From Phanerodontia chrysosporium (lineage: Eukaryota; Basidiomycota; Agaricomycetes; Polyporales; Phanerochaetaceae): a stretch of DNA of 64,000 nt. The position numbers were made by a program, and so were the translations under genes. Position 1 is the stretch's first letter; every line of letters begins with the position of its first letter. Below, in pieces: positions 34,483 to 45,841 of this stretch. The notes under the pieces were generated by a model. That model did not search any database and was not told the origin of the DNA. It saw only the letters and a program-made list of their open reading frames with translations. The stretch spans positions 2,046,001 through 2,110,000 of the forward strand of contig MJGA01000003.1 of NCBI GenBank assembly GCA_001910725.1, read 5' to 3'.

Positions 34483-35693
34483 ATGTCCTCGACACCACAC
34501 AGTCTCAACGGTCATGGCTTCGTGAAGCACAGGCCTGCCGTTTCAGAGCCGACAGAGTACGGCAACGCTGCTAGCTTCTGGGTAGAGTATCCGAACGGAT
34601 TGGTTGACCTGACCCGCACCGTACACTTGCCAGTGGCCGCCAAGGCGCACAGCAACTCTGAGAAACCCGACGAGCAGCTCACGTTCGAGAACACGACTCC
34701 CGTACCTCCACTTGTCGCTTCCAGGCAGTGGGAAGTCGAAGTAGACGGAGACAGGTTATTGCGCCTCAGCAAAGCTCACACCGCTATCGTCATCATAGAT
34801 ATGCAGAAGTAAGCTCAACCTATATTACAATTTGATAGGTACCCGAACTCAACTAAACTATACATAGTTACTTCCTACATCCTGACTTGCGGGACCATCC
34901 GACAGGCCTTGAATGTGTCATGCCATTGATGAACATAGTGCCTGCTTTGCGCAGCCTTGGCTCTAAGATACTTTGGGTGTACGTAAAAGCAGCACGTTCT
35001 TCTGCGGATTGCTTACGCCAAGAGCAGTAATTGGGGGCTCACGGAGCACGAGCTTACTACGATTCCTCCCTCACTTGTACGAGGCTTCATGAAGAGCGGG
35101 AAAGGCGGCTTTGGCTCTGAGCTACCCGGCTCCTTCGGCCGCTTGCTCATGAGAGATCAGTACAACTCGGCTCTATATGGCCCCCTTCAGCATCTATACG
35201 AGCAAGGCAGGGATTTGGGAACTGACGTTTGGATCCACAAGAACAGGTACTCTTGTTCATTCTTGCTCTGTGAGTAAACACTGATGGTCTAAAAGGATGA
35301 GTGGTCTGTGGGGACCACAAACGGCTCTGGATCTCTACTTGCAAGAAAACGGAATCACCACACTCTTCTTCGCGGAGTAAACGCCGACCAGGTAATGCAT
35401 CTCTGCTAAAGCCAGGTCTGAAATGAACGGAAATAACTGAGTAAATGCCTCACAGTGCGTCCTGGGCACAATCGTCGATTCCTACTTTAGAGGCTACGAC
35501 TGCATCGCCTTACGCGACGGTATTGCGACCACGTCTCCGCAGGGCGGACTGGAGAATGTCTTATACAATTGTGGAAACGTATGTTATGCGTTTCCGTCTC
35601 AGCCCTCAACTACTCATGGTAGATTCACAGAGCTATGGTTTCATTACCGACTCCGAGCGAGTAGTGGCAGCAGCGGAGAAAGCTGCGAGCTAG
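34483..35693 (+). CDS. Isochorismatase-like cysteine hydrolase, frame broken at the active-site loop
   Basis: Cysteine-hydrolase family; members cut amides or isochorismate. The start MSSTPHSLNGHGF is used because the longer frame has no earlier ATG. Family features are HTAIVIIDMQN with the catalytic Asp, then YFLHPDLRDHPTG, and a later RMSGLWGPQTALDLYL. The block LFFAGVNADQ followed by CVLGTIVDSYFRGYDC carries the nucleophile Cys. Introns near 34809-34868, 34980-35027, 35247-35295, 35392-35456 and 35579-35630 all fit. As given, the frame breaks at about 35372-35375: one base is missing in FAGV, which creates a stop at 35378-35380, just before the catalytic Cys. Everything downstream is intact, so a sequence error or a very young inactivation is likely. 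Confidence 0.8.
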
Positions 35694-36235
35694 GACAGAC
35701 CCAGGAGAGAAGTAAAATCATCGAGATGGTACATGTATAGATGCGGGGCAGGCACCGAGTCCGACTGGACGATCTGTGGCGTTGAACGTCAGTTTCGCTA
35801 CTGCTACAGGCACGACTGGAGGAAGCTTCACCAACAACGACGACAATCTGCACGATGGAACCCAACTGCTACCTTGCATGGCTGCAGAGTTGGACGCCTT
35901 GCGCTGCTATATGAGTTAGACGCACCCGTTCGATGAGTCTGGTGCACGTTCGCGATCACGTTCGATCACACAAACGTTCGCCCTCCGGGAGCCGCGTCGA
36001 TCATACGACGGAACTGCACTTCTATGGACCTACAAAATGCTGTCATGTACAGCTTCCGCGAAACGTCGACGCCGATCGGTTGTCAGATCGCTGTGGATAG
36101 GGACTTTGAATTCCAAAGAACGTGTATACGAGCTCCTGAGAATGTAAATACATGTGCGAGAATACGTGCAGTGTCATTGGGGTCATGAACGTGTCGCATA
36201 CCACATAGAGCCACGGCGAATAATAATACAACAGG
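35694..36235. other. Convergent intergenic region
   Basis: No gene is supported. It lies between the 3' ends of the isochorismatase-like gene and membrane protein B, so it should hold both terminators. I see no repeat or RNA gene. Confidence 0.5.
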
Positions 36236-39228
36236 CTACGATGCTACAAGAGTTCCAGTCTCTGACCTTTTTATCTGTCTGCCAGCTGCTTCGGCTTCCA
36301 CTCGAGACTCGGTTTTCTCATCTACCGTGGCGTCAGCATCCAGTGCTCTTGGCATATGCAACCTGAAACTTACATGAGGACTGACTAGCTTGCGCCGGGT
36401 GTAGAAGTTTTCTCGCAGCTTCGTAGATGGGGAGGGCGGGACTCCAGACATAAAGTGATTGTAGTCAGAGAACGGATTCTCGGGGGTATCAGGATAGACG
36501 GAAGGCGGGGAATAAACAGTCGCAGGCGTTGCAGAGTAGATGGAAGGAGGAGAGAATGCAGCAGGCGCGGGAGTGGCTGGGTACACCGACGGGGCGGAGA
36601 ACGCGCTTCCAGGGGTGGCGGGCGACTCGGACGAAGGGGAATGCCCGCTGTCGGAACCTGTAGACGCAGAGGGCGAAGAAGAGCCGTATGACCTTCGCGA
36701 CATGATTCTTGCATCTACGGGCGCGAGTTGTGTGTGGATCAACAACTTGCTTGCTTGATCAGCGGCGTGCACTGGGTTACGAGGAGGCAAGCCGGCCACG
36801 GGTCTCCGTCGAGGCGGTCGAGGCGGCTTGGCGAGTGGCAGCGGCGGCAATTCGGTCGTGGATGGAGTTGCAGGTGCATGGGAGCTTGTGCTCTCCGTGG
36901 AAATTTCTTCCTCGCCGCCCGGCAAGGTCGCAGGGTAGATGCTCGGGGTAGACGGCGCGGCAGACGGGGTGGCAGAAGCGCGTTTGAGGTGTCTAGGTGT
37001 CGGGCGCGCAAATCCGTGCACGTCATCGTTGGTAACGGCCAGGCCGACGCTGCTTCCGTAGCTGGGACGATGTTGATGGTTCGGGCTAGAAGGATTGTAT
37101 CCAATGCTCTGGCTACTGAAGAGCATTGGAGCGTCATAGGCGGGCCTTCCCATGCTCCTGCCACCAGCTCCCACACCCGCGAGAGTCGTCTCATGCCTGT
37201 CCGTGCTAGAGCGAACACTAGGCGGGTGGCTCCTGGGAGGCGCAGCAGGGGCGCCTGCGAATTCATCGTCCAGTAAGTTACGCTGGCCGCGTTCCACGCC
37301 CACGCCTGAGCCAATGAGATTACGATGCGAGGAGTCAGAACCGGCGTAGCGCATCTGGGTTGGTGAAGGCGTGGCCCGAGGATCCTCGAAGGGATTATCT
37401 GGCTGCGGCAGAGGGCGAGAAATACTGTGACGAATGCGCCTGCGGTTGCGGCGTTTGCAGAGGAAGAAGGCGACAACCGCAGCGATTGCCGCGACGACGA
37501 GGCCTACCACAACAAAGACACCGGCGACAGCGCCCCCGTGATTGAAGAAGCTGGCATTCCCGCGTGTCAGTCTCGTAGAGGGAGAGTTTGAGTGTACACT
37601 CACCCATTTCCCGTAGCCTCGTCCCCTATCACCCAGACGCCAGTAGGATTGGCTTCGACGTGAGTAAAGGTAACTAGGTTTCCATTGCTCTGTGTAGAGA
37701 CGGAGAGACTTGTCACTACAGGTGGAATAGTGACCGTAGTGTGCCCCTTCGAGTCTGTCGTAGAAATAACGACTGGCTTCGAGAGCGTTGTCTCTGGGTG
37801 ATCTGTGATCGTACTAGTCGTAGCAGCGCTCTGGGCATTCGCTTGGTTGGCACTGGGCTTGGGAAAGGCAGTACTTGTTGTGGCAGCGGAAGGCAAACTT
37901 TGTGCCGAGGACGTAGGTTCCTGGATACCGCCATTATGAGCGACTGCGGACGAGGGCTGTTGTTCAAGCGAGGCAGACGATACTGCACTCGCGAGGGCGG
38001 AAGATCCACTGACCACTGGAGGCTGTGCCTTAGAAGAAGCAACGGGCGTTGCACTATTCTGTGTGGACGCTGGAGCGGAAGGGTGGCTCGAAGTGGCCTC
38101 AGAGGATGGCGCTGCGTTAGCCGATGGAATGGGTGAGCTAGAAGGTTTCACATCTTCCGAAGAGGATGGAGCTGGCGCAGGTGCCGCCACAGATGACCTG
38201 ACATCGGACACCGAAGAAGAATGTGCGGGCTGAGAGGAAACCTCGGACGCGGCGCTAGTCGAGCTGGGTTCGCTGGGATTCACCTTTACACCTGACACAG
38301 GTGCAGGCGAGGATGAAGCGGCGGCGCTGCTTCCGGGACCTCCAGGAGAGCGTGCCATACTCGTAGGGACAGCAGGTGCAACGCTGCGGCGCTCAGGTGT
38401 AAGTTCGGAAATCAGACGTACGAACGCTCACGCGACTCACCTGGAGAAAACAGCGGACGCTTGAGAAGTCGCGGGTGGGGCCACAGGATCGGCGATCTGA
38501 CTGCGAGAAGCTGTCAGGCTCTCTGGCGCAGAAGAAGCCTTGATAGTCGAGCTAGCGACACTTGTCGGGGCAACTTCGGTAGACGTCACAGGCAGGGGAT
38601 CCGCCTGTCTACCCTTTGAGGGTCGAGTGCTTGGTGTCGACGACGGGATGGCAGAGGACAATGCACCGGGTGTGGGGTCAGCGTTCTGCTCTGAGGAGGC
38701 GGGTTGCGCAGACTGAATGAGTGTACCGGGGGACGAGCTAACCGGGGTCACCTCTGGAGGAAGGACACTCCGTATGGTGGAGAGAGGGCCAGAGGACAAC
38801 GAAACGTCAACTGAGTGGGAGATAGAGGCCTCGGATGACGCGATAGCAGAGGAGGGGACAACAGGGATCGCCGAGTCAGTCGACGGGACGGCGACACTGG
38901 CGGCGGACGAGTCTGCCGAAGGCGAAGTAGGGTCAGTAGCGTGTGTCGGAATAGCCGCAGAGGACACTGAGAGTGGGGGCTGGGCGAGAGAAGAGAGACT
39001 CTCTTGGGCAGGGGCAGCGCTCGCGCCAGGGGAGCCGAGAGAGGGCGGGGAGGAGGCCAGGACACCAGAGGGACTGGCAGTCCCTGGGCTCTCGGGCTTA
39101 AGACTCGAAGCCATGGATGCACTGGCGCCGTCCAGGGCAATCCCTGCTTGGCAAAAATAAGCCTTCCGAAGGTCATGCGAACATGCAGCAGATGGAGGGT
39201 GCAGATGCTCACCTGGGACGGTGGACAT
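36236..39228 (-). CDS. Ser/Thr/Pro-rich single-pass membrane protein, copy B
   Basis: Same architecture as copy A. A Ser/Ala/Pro-rich ectodomain of about 500 residues runs from MSTVP, then (after an intron with boundaries near 39145-39212) AGIALDGASASMASSLKPES. It ends HVEANPTGVWVIGDEATGNG. After an intron near 37556-37604 comes FFNHGGAVAGVFVVVGLVVA then AAIAAVVAFFLCKRRNRRR, a single membrane helix with a basic stop-transfer. The cytoplasmic tail of over 400 residues has NPFEDPRATPSPTQ and repeated PSVYPATP units. The helix is clearly related to that of copy A (GAVAGVF). The N-terminus lacks an obvious signal peptide, so an upstream exon may be missing. A sensor role is inferred only from layout. 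Confidence 0.68.
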
Positions 39229-40218
39229 GGTCTGCGCGGCACCTAACGCGGACCTAGGGCCTACCTATAGCTTGCTCGCAGCAGGGTGCCTGTGAAAGCC
39301 CGTCCGAACAAGGAGACAGCCAGTACCCCATCCTCGGTCGCTGTGGGATATATGTTTGTCGAGGACTGGGAGAGGCGACGTGGTGGGATCGGGTAAATCT
39401 CGAGTATTGCACGCTCCGCGTACCGAGCCATACCGATCTCCGAACTTCTCACCACGTTCGCGCCGTCATTTGACTGGCCACCACAGGCAGACCTCGGATA
39501 GGGCAGCAGCCATATTGGTTTAGCACATGCACAAAGGCCGTAAGGCCTTCGCCATTGTCTGATGCAGAAGTCGAGGCCAACGCGGACACAGGTTTTGACG
39601 CAGGTCAGCAGAGCGGGGCCGACCAACTTTGGAAGAGAGAGCCATTCGATAACCCCGGCTAGACGTTCTTGTCGGCGCAAATCGTCTGATAAAACCGCAT
39701 GACTGACCTCCTTAGCTCAAATAGCATATGGTGGAAGAGCAAAGTTGAGAGTCAACGTGCAAAGAGAAGTCGTGCAGCACGAGAGACATGTGCGCGGCTA
39801 GCTACTCAATCATGTGGAAACGCTACGTATACGTGAGATTGTGAGATGTCCAATGCAACATGATACAGAATGAACAGTAAACTACAGCCGGGGCAGAGAG
39901 AAATTATGCAGACATTAGTACAAGATATCCAGGTGTGCAGAGGGACAACAGACCATGCCGGCATGTACAGAGGAAGAGGATGAGGGAAAAACAGAAACAT
40001 TCTCAAGCGGGGTGGGACGCAAGAATCCGAGAAGACATGTGCAACACATCAATCACAAGGGAGGATGACGACGGTTACCGATCCAAGCCTGCCAGAATTG
40101 AGAGCAAGTCACCATGTGCGGGAGCTGTGAGTATGAGGTAGCTGATGGGTCATGGACGAAGACTCACCCGCCCTCCACGCAACTGATGAGCACGACTTGC
40201 TTTCAACGAGTGCGCTCA
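39229..40218. other. Intergenic, about 1 kb
   Basis: No gene is supported. A 139-codon minus-strand frame at 39261-39680 ends just before membrane protein B, has no family features and no clean splice to it; part of it could still be leader sequence. The rest is 3' flank of the Rab4-like gene. Confidence 0.45.
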
Positions 40219-41326
<1,108 letters not shown>

Positions 41327-41576
41327 TTCGAATGAGATGGAGATGGGTAGTAGCGCAATGCCCTTCCGGGCTTGGAAGCATGTATCGCAGTGAGCAACAA
41401 AGTGAACTACGGCCTCGCCTCTGCGCACCGAGCATGCCTAGCCTATCACGTGATGTCCTCGATTTGGAAAGTCTGAGGTACCGCGCTCACTGTGTTTCTC
41501 TGCGCTTCGCTTTCAACCGACACACATCTCGAGACATTGCGGTGAAGACAGCGCCGACAACGACGAATGTCGTCTA

Positions 41577-43314
41577 TTACCATCCCTTCCACGGCACCCA
41601 GATATCCTCGACAACATTGCCGCCCCCGCTGATACTCGAGTCTACAATGTAATACCACGGGTGCCCCGCCAGTGTCAGGCACGCGTGCTGCCCAACGATC
41701 TCCACGACCTCCCCAATTGACAACGCATCGCTTCCTGTCGGTGGACCTGCCTCCCGACTCCTGACGAGCGTGCCGTGCTCTTGCGAGATCCGACCGAGTT
41801 TCCAGGACTTGCCCAGCACCTCGCCGAACGTACCGCTTGGACCTGTGTCTTTGCTCATCGCAATCGCTCCTGCGTCACACATCGCTTCGTCCGTGCCGTC
41901 GCTACCTCTGCCTGGATAATACGAGATAACGGTCGCAAGGACCTTCTGGGCGACGCGCGACTTGTCGATAAGGTTGGTGTGCATCTGCTGCAGGTCAAGA
42001 AGAGGATAGTTGCCTTTTCGGATGTTCAGAGAAGAACGATTTCCCAGGGGCTTGCTGGTCACTGACCTGCATGCAGCTCAAGTGTCCCATTCAATAGTCC
42101 TGCCAACCTATCTCTCGTCTCTGCGTTTGCGACGTGAGCCGTAGGTGTGGAGCCGACCGCCAGGACGAATGGAGTCGAGACTCGCGATGCAACGCCCGGC
42201 ATGCCTTGCATCATCGACAATGCTAATCCCGCGGCAGTGTTCACGGCATCGACTTCAGCGGATAGGAATGTGCTTGCGGCGGTGACAGACGTGGACGCGT
42301 AGGATTGCCCGGCGTGGCTGTAGAAACCGTAGACGGAGATGATAGGTGAGTTGAGGAGGGCGGTCATTAGCTCCTCGAAGGCGGGTGAAGTTGGTACTAG
42401 TCCTGCTCGTCTGAGTACCCTTTTGTCAAGGTGTAATAATGCAATACAGGAATTCCGACGTACTTGCCACCCGCGTCGACTTTGACAAAAACTGACCACT
42501 GCCTGGGACTCTCTCGTCGGCTTTCAAACAGCTCAAGAAACTTGATTTGGTCAGGATGGTCTATCAGAATGCGTATTATTGCACCGTGTTGAGCGATCTC
42601 GTCCCATAGTGCCGACAAGTCGGCTATTTTGTTCGGAGGCAATGGAAGGCCATATAGGATCTGCAGGGAGACAGGAGCTCTATATCATCTCTAGTCGATA
42701 CATCTGGTACCCGACGTACATCGGTAACGGTACCGTCCGCCACGAGCCCCGCCTTTACGACCTCGCAAGCCTCCATGAGGGTCGAGACGACGATCGCGTG
42801 CGTCTTGTCCGAGGTGGAGTTTAGCTGGAGTCTCGTGCCCTCGGCGGTCTGGTGGTGTTGTTCAGCCCACGCCCCGCGATCTGGACCTGGGCGGGAGATC
42901 TACCTTGTGTGTCTTGACGTGTGCGCGGAATGCTGCACCCCACTGCTTCGCGTTGTCGTGCATACTGGCGCAGTTCTTGGCGAAGATGGCGCGGTCGATG
43001 ACCACGGCGGGCGTCCTGAGCGCATGGAGGGGCTGGCCTCGGAATGTGGCGGCGAGTGCGCTCTTCTGGGGAGGCCGACGAGGTGGTGGGGGGTCCTTGT
43101 CTGCGGCGGGAGGCCCTGGAGGGGAACGTTGTAGGCAGGCATCGCTGCGGTAAGTCCAACACCGCTCAAAGTTGGAGAGTGGACGCTGACAAGCCTATCG
43201 ATCTCGAGCAAGGCCTCCAGTCGCTTACCGGATGTCCGGTCCGGCCACATCTCCTCGGTCGGCGGTCACGCTCAACCGGCCATCCTCACGCTCTCTTATC
43301 TCAACGCGTCCCAT
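41577..43314 (-). CDS. D-serine dehydratase / D-threonine aldolase-like PLP enzyme
   Basis: Fold-type III PLP enzyme; the eukaryotic relatives (yeast Dsd1) need zinc and turn D-serine into pyruvate and ammonia. The start is MGRVEIREREDGRL, which splices in frame over a long intron (43151-43233) to a Pro-rich part and then LRTPAVVIDRAIFAKNC. The PLP-lysine region reads FRAHVKTHK. Later pieces are ILIDHPDQIKFLELF, VFVKVDAGGKY, IISVYGFYSHAGQSY and VLATVISYYPGR. The zinc-type motif near the end is GQHACLTLAGHPWYYIVD, with the His-x-Cys pair kept. It is head to head with the hydrolase gene, the two starts being only 51 bp apart. Confidence 0.88.
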
Positions 43315-43365
43315 TTCCTTAAAACCCGCGTGCGACAATGCCCAGCACATCCTCTCGCACCCGCC

Positions 43366-44560
43366 ATGGCAACCAAGACCGTATACCAGCCCATCCATCC
43401 CGACATTCTCCCAAAGCTGCTCCCGAGTACGTCGACTTCCACAACGCCAACACCGCCTTTGCACCCGCCATCCACGAGATCCCATGGGACCCTGCATGCC
43501 GCAAGAACCCGCCTGTCGTCGGCGGCTCGGAGCCGCTACCAGTAGGCTCGGTCAAGGACCTCCCGCTGAGCCATTGCAAGATGCGCGTCTTTACGCCGAG
43601 GGGCAGCCACCAGCCGACGGCTGGCCAGTCTTTCTGTTCTTGCACGGAGGTACGACTGCTCGGATTTCCACTCTGCCCTGCCCAACCACGCTTTCCAGGT
43701 GGATGGACGCTCGGTAACATCAACACTGAGAACGCGTTTTCGACCAACATGTGCAAGCGTGAGTGACCTCGGACTCTCTAATGCCCGACTTAACATGGCA
43801 CTCTGACAGGTGCGAAATGCGTGGTCGTGTCCGTAGACTATCGCCTCGCTCCTGAAGAGAAGTACCCAAAGGCCGTCGAAGACGCTGAAGAGGCTCTGTA
43901 CTGGGTCCGAGACCATGGCAAGGACGAGCTGAACGTCGACCTCAACAAGTTCGCGGTCGGTGGATCCTCGAGGTTCGGACGCTGTATGGTTCACTTTTCG
44001 CTTTGTTCACGCTTTCTCTAGCGGTGGAAACCTTGCTGCGATCGTGTCCCACAAAGCCGCTCTGGCAAACCCGCCCATCCCACTCGCATTCCAGCTCTTA
44101 GTCGTCCCCGTCGTAGACAACACTGCCCAGCCGTCCGGGGTACCGCACAAGTCTTGGCTCGAGAACGCAAACACACCCTCGCTTTCTCCTGCCAAGATGC
44201 TCTGGTACAAGCAGAACTACTCGCCCAACGAGGAAGACTGGACCAAGTGGGACAACTCGCCAATCTTCGGCCCAGACGAGGCCTTCAAGCGCGCCCCACC
44301 AACGTGGCTCTGCGTTGCCGAGCTTGATATCCTGCGTGATGAAGGAATTGCCTACGCCGAGAAGCTGAAGAGCTTCGGGGTCCCTGTCGAACTCAAGATC
44401 TACAAGGGTGCACCGCACCCGATTATGGCTATGGATGGGTCAGTCTTGCTCCAGTTGATAGAGTCCACGATTGTGAACAGTTTTCCAGTGTTCTACAGAT
44501 CGGTAGACAACTGGTCTCGGACGCAGCTGAAGCTCTCGCAAGGCATTTGGAACCTTGTAG
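43366..44560 (+). CDS. Alpha/beta hydrolase (HSL/esterase family), two apparent frame breaks
   Basis: Esterase/lipase-like alpha/beta hydrolase. It starts MATKTVYQPIHPDILPKLLP and continues EYVDFHNANTAFAPAIHE. The oxyanion motif is HGGGW (completed across an intron at 43655-43698), followed by VVVSVDYRLAPEEKYP. The nucleophile elbow is VGGSSSGGNLAA, also completed across an intron. The candidate acid/base segment is GAPHPIMAMDGVLQIGRQL. Two single-base losses break the frame, at about 43423 (between LLP and EYVDF) and about 43612 (before DGWPVFLFLHGG). After LARHLEP the frame has no stop until 44795, inside the convergent RidA-like gene, so the true end is uncertain and is set near 44560. Many broken sites in a well-conserved protein suggest sequence errors. 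Confidence 0.75.
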
Positions 44561-44636
44561 ATACAACAGTAAACAAATGTACATATTTTGGGACTATGGA
44601 CTACTCGATACTCTGGATTCTTTCACTCCAGCTCGG

Positions 44637-45179
44637 TCAGTAGGACGCGATAGCCTCAATCTCGACGTCGACATCGTTTGGCAGCGGAGCGCAGAGATGC
44701 AGGTGCGCGCAGGCTTCGGAGTAGGCAGCACTAGGCAATCAAAGGTCAATCGCATAGAGTGTACGGACGATGCGCTGAACTCACGCTTCTCGTAGACCTC
44801 ATTCATCGCCGAGAAGTCGTCCATGTTCTTCAGGTACACGTTTACCTTGACGACCTTCTCCCAGGACGAGCCCGCGGCCTTGAGCACATTGCCGAGGTTG
44901 GCGATGCATTGCGCCTGTGTGTCAGTCGTATCGCTTTGTTCTCAGTTCGCAAAGCCCTAGGGTGTCCGTACCGTGTGCTCCTTGATACCGCCCTCGACAA
45001 CTTTGCCGTCGCTGCCTACGGGAGTCTGTCCGCTGAGGAAGATCAACCCAGGAACCTTGGTCGCATGGGCTGGGCGGCGCTCGTCAGCCACACCGTTGTA
45101 GGACGCGGCGTATAGACATACAAAGGATATGAGGATGAGCCGGGTTTTCTGGCGCGTTAATCTTCTCGACAGTAGACAT
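44637..45179 (-). CDS. RidA/YjgF/Mmf1-like enamine-imine deaminase
   Basis: Small conserved protein that hydrolyses reactive enamines and imines made by PLP enzymes. The start is MSTVEKINAPENPAHP; an intron with a GTATGT donor joins to HATKVPGLIFLSGQTPVG. Next come VVEGGIKEHTAQCIANLGNV and KVNVYLKNMDDFSAMNEVY, then, after an intron near 44740-44795, KPARTCISAL with the signature arginine. The expected end, LPNDVDVEIEAIASY, is present but in a different frame: one base is missing at about 44686. Without it the reading continues to a stop at 44594. Its neighbours include a PLP-dependent D-serine dehydratase, a reaction type that produces RidA substrates; this may be chance. Confidence 0.83.
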
Positions 45180-45841
45180 GGTGGAGGTTGGAGCTATGGA
45201 TGTTACGAGAATATGCCTTGTGTTGGGTAGGTCGCGAAGAGGAGGGAAGACACGTCTCTGGTCCTGGTGAGCTCACCTAGCGCAATATCGATTGAACCCA
45301 GATCGATCATCGACATCATGGACCAGAGGGCCGTACGGCGCGGCAGGTCATGCAGCCCGCCCGATATCATTCTGGACCAATTGCTGCACACATGGAGGTC
45401 ACGCTCGGAGTCGCAGAGCCCGAAGGGACCGTACGGAAACCCACCCCTGTCACGATAGCGCATGAACAGTATCGCTCCACGGGAATTAGTTCGCAGAAGT
45501 TACCGATGGCAAGGCTTGACGAGTTTGGTTGGGTCGTCGCCGTACACATACGATCCACGCACTATCTTGGACGTGCAATAGCATTAGATCTAGTAAAAGA
45601 GGTTCATTTGAGAGCAAGCAACTGCTCTGTGTCAACGGTCTACCAAACCTGTCGAAACCAGGGGCCGGGCGGTTGCCCAAACACGCGTATGAAGTCTGCC
45701 TAGCACAATACTTGAGATACATAGAATCAGAGAGAATAAGAGGAGTAAGACGATACAAGAGGCCATATTGTCATCCTGCTCACAGCAAAAAGAGATCAGT
45801 ATGCCACCAGAACGCAGCACCAACACTGTTCGACCGCTGTC
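45180..45841. other. Intergenic, 662 bp
   Basis: No gene is supported. It contains the promoter side of the RidA-like gene and the 3' flank of the splicing-factor gene. No element is recognised. Confidence 0.5.

Noticed and set aside
43338..43766. Frame starting MPSTSSRTRHGNQD for the hydrolase
   Set aside because: The true N-terminus (MATKTVYQP) lies in another frame; this start only appears because a base is missing at about 43423.
44547..44795. C-terminal extension of the hydrolase into the RidA-like gene
   Set aside because: The translation after LARHLEP has no family features and is antisense to the neighbour, so it is probably the result of a missed stop or another base loss.
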